64,000 nucleotides of DNA, from the NCBI GenBank assembly GCA_004802705.1, contig SGPL01000075.1:18428-82427 (forward strand), given 5' to 3'. The notes beneath the pieces are model-generated. The model searched no databases, was not told the origin of the DNA, and was given only the letters and a program-made list of their open reading frames with translations. This document shows, in pieces, positions 58,417 to 64,000 of this stretch. Each line of letters begins with the position of its first letter. Within the stretch, counting starts at the first letter, position 1. The position numbers were made by a program, and so were the translations under genes. This DNA comes from Bondarzewia mesenterica (lineage: Eukaryota > Basidiomycota > Agaricomycetes > Russulales > Bondarzewiaceae).

Positions 58417-59527
58417 CTAAACTCCTAAACGATTCTTCACGTTCAAGAAATCATTGGGAGTGAGAAGCTCCCATCGCCCCGTAATATAGGCCATTTCGGT
58501 TCGACCGACCCTGAGTATACGCAAACAATTCAGAATCCGTCTATTCAATACAGATAGAGTGAAGCATAAGTAATGCAATGAATGGACGTACTCTTCTTTC
58601 TTCACCCAGTCGTTCCTTCTCGGCCCCCCTTCCGCCCATTCCAACACTGGAGGGGGAAGCTTCTCTGCTCGCTCGTCCAATGTTTTCGACTTTTTCTTTT
58701 TAGTTGATCCCTCTCCAGATCCTCTCGGAGCTGGTGACCCCACGCCTCCTATGGAGTGTAGTTTGACCACGATGTCTGTGACCTTGTTGCTGACAATACG
58801 ATTTGGAATGAATGGACAACTGTGACTGGGCCGCGGAGGAAGACCCGGAGGGATTGGCGTAGAAGCACGGCAGACAGGACATTCCACTCCAATATGCCAA
58901 CCACCACAGTCATGCAAGCATGAGAAATACCACTGTAAGAGGCAAACCCCGCAGAATGTGTGTCCGCACTGTCGAGCAGTGAGTGAATATGGGCAAGTCC
59001 TGCATGCAAAAGTCACGAAGTTAGTCAACACACTCAGAATACAGAAAAGTTGCGCATACATGACGTCTAGGCACCTGCAGTCACCGTCAGACTTGCGAAT
59101 TCGCGACAGTACAAGGCACTCACAGCGGGCAAGTGTAATCGTCTTCAAGTTGCTGCAATACACTCTCGGCTGCAGGCGAAACCTGCTGATCGACAAACTC
59201 GACCAAACTTCGTCGCCGCGTCTCCAACTGAACCTTGCTTTGAGCGATGTTTAGCTCAAAACTATGAAGTTTCTTCCTTGTCTGATCTATCTCAAGTTCC
59301 CTTCGCCTCAATTCGCTCTCCTTCACCTTCAGAGAAGCTTCCCGCTCTAATAGATTCTGTTGAGAGAGTTGGGCACGCCGCGAAAGGGGTGAACGCGGCG
59401 AGTCTTCGGTTGCGGGGATGGCAGCAGCTGATGCAGAGTTGATTGCTACAGGTGTAGACTCGGGTTCATCGCTGGGCAACCGCTTGCGTTTCTTCTGACG
59501 TCCTCGAACCTCTATCTGCACGTACAT
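58417..59527 (-). CDS. RING-finger protein with coiled coil, probable E3 ubiquitin ligase
   Basis: Four exons on the minus strand, 59124-59527, 59060-59074, 58592-58999 and 58417-58510, give 306 residues. The N-terminal half holds a basic KKRKR segment and a long coiled coil (LLEREASLKVKESELRRRELEIDQTRKKL, about residues 60-115). A RING domain follows at about residues 133-185: CPLC, then QCGHTFCGVC and CPVC with conserved Cys/His spacing (C3HC4). Its long loop is rich in Trp/Phe/Cys. Then come a basic Ser/Lys region (STKKKKSKTL) and a C-terminal conserved-looking LLTPNDFLNVKNRLG. RING domains recruit E2 enzymes; the substrate is unknown. The second exon is only 15 nt and supplies Cys-Leu-Asp-Val, including a zinc-binding Cys, so it must be included for a complete RING. 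Confidence 0.85.
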
Positions 59528-62500
59528 GGTAGATCCTGGTGAGAGTGAAAAGGAGTCAGTACGGCTCTCCGACTGGACCCCGCACTGTCACCGCACACCC
59601 CCCTCCATGAGTTCGAGGACAAAGTATGTCACCACACTCAATGCTTTTCCAAGATTGTCAGATACTGGTTGAGAGAGCGCACCTCTCTGAGGGGTGTGTG
59701 CTCCACTTAGTCGGCTTGACCGTCTGGGCCTACTCTGGGATCGAGTGGCAACTCCACTAGACATATTGGATAGGCGTATGTAGTATATTCAAGACCAACA
59801 CGCGTGCCCAAAACCAGAGAAAAATATGAGCGACAGGCAGACCAGACCCTCGCGGGCGATATCAACGAAAGATTCGAGAGTGTGGGGGAGCAAGAAGTTA
59901 TGACGACAGTCACAACTCCGATGCCACGGTCAAGCCGAGCCTGTCACAGTCACATCCCAGTTGCCATCAAACTTCAACTTGAAAGTGCCACTGCTGACCG
60001 GACGTACATGCAACTATACTGCTTGAATATCCGGTCGGAAAGGTCTTTTCGTGCACTACACTCTCGCATGTTAGGACGCTAGCTCAGCCTTTGGCTCGGT
60101 AAATACACTCTTCAGTTCGATCTGGGATGACAAGTCACCGGTAAGTGATTCAACACCAACGAAGTTACGAAACCATACATCTATTTCCCACTTGCATAAG
60201 TATCGTCAGAACTCAAAAATACAGGGATATAGTCATGACATCTGGGCCGAAACGCGTTGAAAGGACCAAGCGCTAGACAAAACCTGACTTTTGTTGGCGC
60301 GCGCATAGTGCTAGCATCCAGTACACCGAGCCACTTGGTCACGTTTGCATTGCTTGGTGTCATTCCTGGACGAGAATGATTGCTGACAGCAGAGTCTGCG
60401 AATGGGATATGGATTTGCTGGCTTGCCATACTTTTCTTGGCCACCCTCCATTCTGAGCATGGGTCTTGTCATTTGACTCCGAGCCGAGGCAGCCAAAACG
60501 AGAGTACATACGGGTCTAATTATTGTCGCAGCCGAAGGGACATCTGTCGCCAACTTTAGATTGTCAAGAGGCTTCGTGCTGCTCTAGGCTCTAGGCCCTA
60601 CCGGTGCGTTTATGAACAACTCTCTCCTGTCACCCGACTGATCATATCTTCCTATCCGCTCTCCTTTTCGCCCATCTCCCCCCAACTCTGGCGCAGATTT
60701 GCTGCTTCTCCGTCCAAAAGCCCAAAAGCGCTCAGTCCGACCGCCATCATCATTTTGCAGCGATAGAGCACGGAACTTCCGACTCGGCTACACATCTTAC
60801 CTGTGGAACACAGAGAGACCCCGGTAGACCTGCAAGAAAGAGCTATGAACGATCAAATCTGTATGCTCTTACTTAGGAAGAACGGGTGGCGACTGCGTCC
60901 GACAGCCGTGCGGGGTCGCGTTATCGCCCTTCAACGTTTCAACCTTGTTCTGCTATCTTCGTTCCTATCTCGAAGTCATTAATTATCCACAGCCGCAGCC
61001 GCATCTTCTCCTACGACCGTTTCTCCTCAAAAAACACATGTCCGTCATCATGTTACCACTCTCTGCCGCTCGCTACCTCTTGCGGAGAAAGAACATGCGA
61101 TCGCGCGCTTCCTCTGTGCCTGTGCGTTCGAATATTCTCAGCCTGCCCGTGCACCGGATGACTGGATATCACTGGGGATGATGCACCCATCGCGGTCTTG
61201 CAATGNCGGACCGCGTTCTCTTTGCTAGATTGTCATTGTTCAATGTTAATCAAAANTTCTCATTGCTTTTGAAGGTCAGCNACTCTCTGCCCAACCAATC
61301 CCTATCTGACCCCCATTNTAGTATGTCCTTACCATCGAAGCTCGCGGTCATTTTTCTTTGTTCCTCCCCAGCGCTCCAGNATTTCTATGNACTCTGATGG
61401 ACCTGTCGAGCGTTTGCATGATCCTGGTCGCAAAGCGGTTCAACATCCTCCCGCCTTTGTTCCCAAAATTATTTTTTCTTCAATTAATAATGAATGTANA
61501 GACTCGGTGATCTCTCTGGAGATCGGCCGTGCGTGTCCGCCCCAGAACCCTTTCCAATCTTGCGGCATCTGTCNGACACTCAGTGATCAGCACCTGGTCT
61601 TCAAAGCTTCATGTTTCACCCCGGTCGACGTCATGACAACAACAGCATCCACNCACCCGTGGCACATGCTGCTGCTGACCTCAACGTTTAAGTAAACGTT
61701 CGACNTTCGACGTTCAGCTCGCATCCAGTNCTTCGGTACTCCGCGATTCTCGAGCGTTCGCTAGCTCNTCCCAGTCGCGNGCGACCGGCCGCGTGCAATN
61801 TNAATTCAAAGCAGAGATCCCAGNCACCGGCCGTCCTCATTTGCTCGTGTTGTGAACGTAGCTGTGCAATACGTANAAGCACNTANCATCGTCTATTCCA
61901 CCTGACACCCNNGCGCACGCTTGCTNTCTATATNTANAAACAGCACGAAACCCCTCTCCATTNCNNANNNCTGAGAGGCGAAAAGAATCCTTGCAGATTC
62001 AGAAGCGGCAATTGGGGCGGTCGAAATTCGAATTCTGTTGCGGAAAGAGGAAGGTAGGGTCCAGGGTGTCGTCCGGCCCGCCCGCGTCAGCATCAGAGGA
62101 CGGTTGACTTCTTTCCAAGATGGAACATCGGCTNGTCTGTCACGGTGAGAAGGAAGGCCTGGGANGGTNGGAGAAGGTTTGTNTCGTAGANGGGTATGTA
62201 CATGCATNCATAACAGTACACCCCCTTCAGTTCAAGAAGGGATCGACTGTGATGTACNTGTATTCGATGGGNGCTGACGAGACGGATTGGANGGATGCCC
62301 CTCGGCTCCAGCTCAATCGCGGTNGTGAACTTCTCTTCGAGGACGTTAGAGCGATGATCAGCGTGGTTCTTATCGTTCTTNCCNGTTCCAGTTGCCGCAC
62401 GCTCCACGCCGGNACAGTATTCGGCTGTGATGTGATGAGTGTGCAGCGCTCNGAAAAATGAGACCGTGCCGCCCGNAGAGCTAGAACTATCAATAGATTC

Positions 62501-64000
62501 TTGAGAAAGGAATTCGGNCTACGTNCGATCTGCCGTCTACAGGTGAAACGCAGTTTGGGTGGGGAGAATCGTCTGNATGTGTATTGTGAAATGTGTGCGA
62601 GGCCGACGTGACGTTCATCTGGAAGCATCATTGATTCATTCATGACNAAGCTAAAATAAAATTTATGATGAGGACTCACTAGTGGTCGATCCCTGCAGGC
62701 TCAAAAAAGAAAGAGAATTCCNTCGTAGAAGGTGAAAGGGGGGAAAGAACGAANGGGAAGACGAGAACAAGGNCAGCAGCCTNTCGACNNTGTCACAGCC
62801 AAGAAAATTTGTTTGAGAACNTCTTGGGACGTTTTGACGAGATGCGGCGGNGAGGGTGAAACANGCAGTANANTNCNTATTCCAGTCNCTGAGCCAATCG
62901 NATGCCTGTTTGAAAGAAGGGNNTAGGAAACCAGCNCGCACACTNAGNTTTGAGATGCTCGCCGACACAACATGCATATGTACCCTCACAGTACTCTGCG
63001 AGCCAATNCATGTCGNGTGGCGTCNGCAANTGATTCGCCCGTCACATCATCACAATGGCGATGAGGACNAGTCTNCNGTTGTCCCCATCGAACGAAGTCA
63101 NTCGACGAATCGCCACTGCCAGGCAAAAATCCNTCCAGCGCGNTCGATGGACAGTCGATGTCGAGTAAGATGNGAGGTATAGAGAATGATGNTGATCGAC
63201 GATGATGACGATGATCGACGATCGCGAGATNTACGGTCGCCTTGACAGTACCGCGACGAATCGANNTTTTTTTTCTNTTNGATCCCAGTCGGTGTGCGTG
63301 GATGANGAAGGCAGAGGCCCATAAGCTCCGAGAGCTGTTCATGCACTCTGCACACGCGCATACAGCGNNACAGGCCATCGCGCAAGAAACGGTCNCCGTC
63401 GTTCGCGTGGGNGTCGGCTGGTCTTTGACTCGGAGTTCCCAAGCGCACACCCACACATCAGCGCGAGNGTGTGGGGCGCNGGAACGCACTGACAAGCANN
63501 TACGGTNGGCCNNGGTAAAGCGACATAAGCAGCGGCAGTGGCGGCGGCGGGGAGAGATCGACNGAAAAACGNACTCACCTATTTCCATTGCNCAAACGCA
63601 AANNTGTGCACCTCGCCTCGGCGAGTCAACAAATCACGATTTCGATTTCACATCCGTTCAACGTTCAGTCCTGACTTAGGACTCCCGAAGTTCCCCGGAA
63701 GCCTGAGCCCCATCCGACGAAGCAGGGATTTTCGACTCGGGTTTCGGGGGGGATAGGTTGTGGATCACTGCCTGGGNCTTCNACGCACNCCNCGCGCGNG
63801 CNTGTCAGAATTCTGATAGTGAACGCGGGAAGGAAGANCTGGGCCGGTCGTGTTCCATCCCATCAAGAATCCAGTGCGCAAAGTGAAGTGGAGTGAAAGG
63901 GAATCGGCTCNCTCNCANNNCNCGGCNGNTNGNAGCGCGCGNNGANNGNAGNNNNGTCGGAAGGNAGGTAGNNTNNGATNNGTCANGGTGANTTNNNGAT
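59528..64000. other. Terminal 4.5 kb without a supported gene
   Basis: From 59,528 to about 61,200 the sequence is clean but only short open frames occur and none joins into a gene. From 61,200 onward Ns are so frequent that splice sites and frames cannot be judged. Weakly protein-like pieces are a minus-strand stretch at about 62,290-62,410 (VLEEKFxTAIELEPRG) and one at 63,250-63,400, but neither has a recognised family. The end may contain the promoter or first exons of genes beyond the window. Confidence 0.3.

Noticed and set aside
62093..63588. Overlapping long frames on both strands near the window end
   Set aside because: Kept open largely by N-containing codons; no conserved motif and no credible splice structure.
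1..64000. CRISPR arrays, bacterial operons, ribosome binding sites, integrated phage
   Set aside because: Nothing of the kind is seen; spliceosomal introns in most genes show that this is eukaryotic nuclear DNA.

Overview
This window reads as nuclear DNA of a filamentous basidiomycete, most likely an agaricomycete. Genes sit tightly on both strands. Most are cut by many 45-80 bp GT-AG introns with CTNAY-like branch sites. The gene content is fungal: a GPI-anchored chitin deacetylase, a Rom2-type Rho1 exchange factor, and a basidiomycete F-box-like family. The assembly is a draft: single N characters are scattered through 4.4-6.8, 20.3-28.2, 51.9-55.8 and 61.2-64 kb, and a solid N run spans 52,011-52,225. 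All exon models were spliced by eye from splice-site consensus and family similarity.

Layout. 0-3.2 kb: the 3' end of a proline-rich gene (+), an unrecognised four-exon gene (-), then mostly empty DNA. 3.2-13.2 kb: OHCU decarboxylase (+), an SLC35F-type transporter (+), ribosomal protein S4 (-), the G-patch splicing factor TFIP11/Ntr1 (-), and proteasome ATPase Rpt4 (+). Ntr1 and Rpt4 share a 174 bp divergent promoter. 13.5-16.6 kb: exocytic SM protein Sec1 (-). 18.2-28.6 kb: Rom2-like RhoGEF, chitin deacetylase and carnitine acetyltransferase (all +). 28.9-31.8 kb: a tandem duplication of an F-box-like gene in which each copy carries a different lesion and the 3' flank has a micro-inversion. 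32.3-36.0 kb: a serine-rich protein and a decayed MACPF-domain gene. 36.3-42.0 kb: methylenetetrahydrofolate reductase (+) and an ELMO/CED-12 protein (-). 43.3-52.0 kb: a nearly complete TOR kinase whose extreme C-terminus runs into the N gap. 52.2 kb: an intron-containing tRNA-Pro. 52.5-59.5 kb: a disordered unknown protein, Arp8 of INO80, and a RING-finger protein. 59.5-64 kb: no gene I can support.

The genes do not form a metabolic cluster; they are mostly conserved housekeeping genes. Several act in growth and cell-surface control: TOR, RPS4, RPT4, Rom2, Sec1, chitin deacetylase and ELMO. A CACGTG box lies 110-210 bp upstream of four start codons (TOR, RPS4, OHCU decarboxylase, SLC35F).

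I found no convincing new multi-gene system. The most interesting signals are in gene architecture: a 4-nt microexon in the chitin deacetylase gene, other exons of 3, 14 and 15 nt, introns of 37 and 40 nt, a GC-AG intron in ARP8, a micro-inversion between tandem F-box copies, and probable dual organelle targeting of carnitine acetyltransferase.
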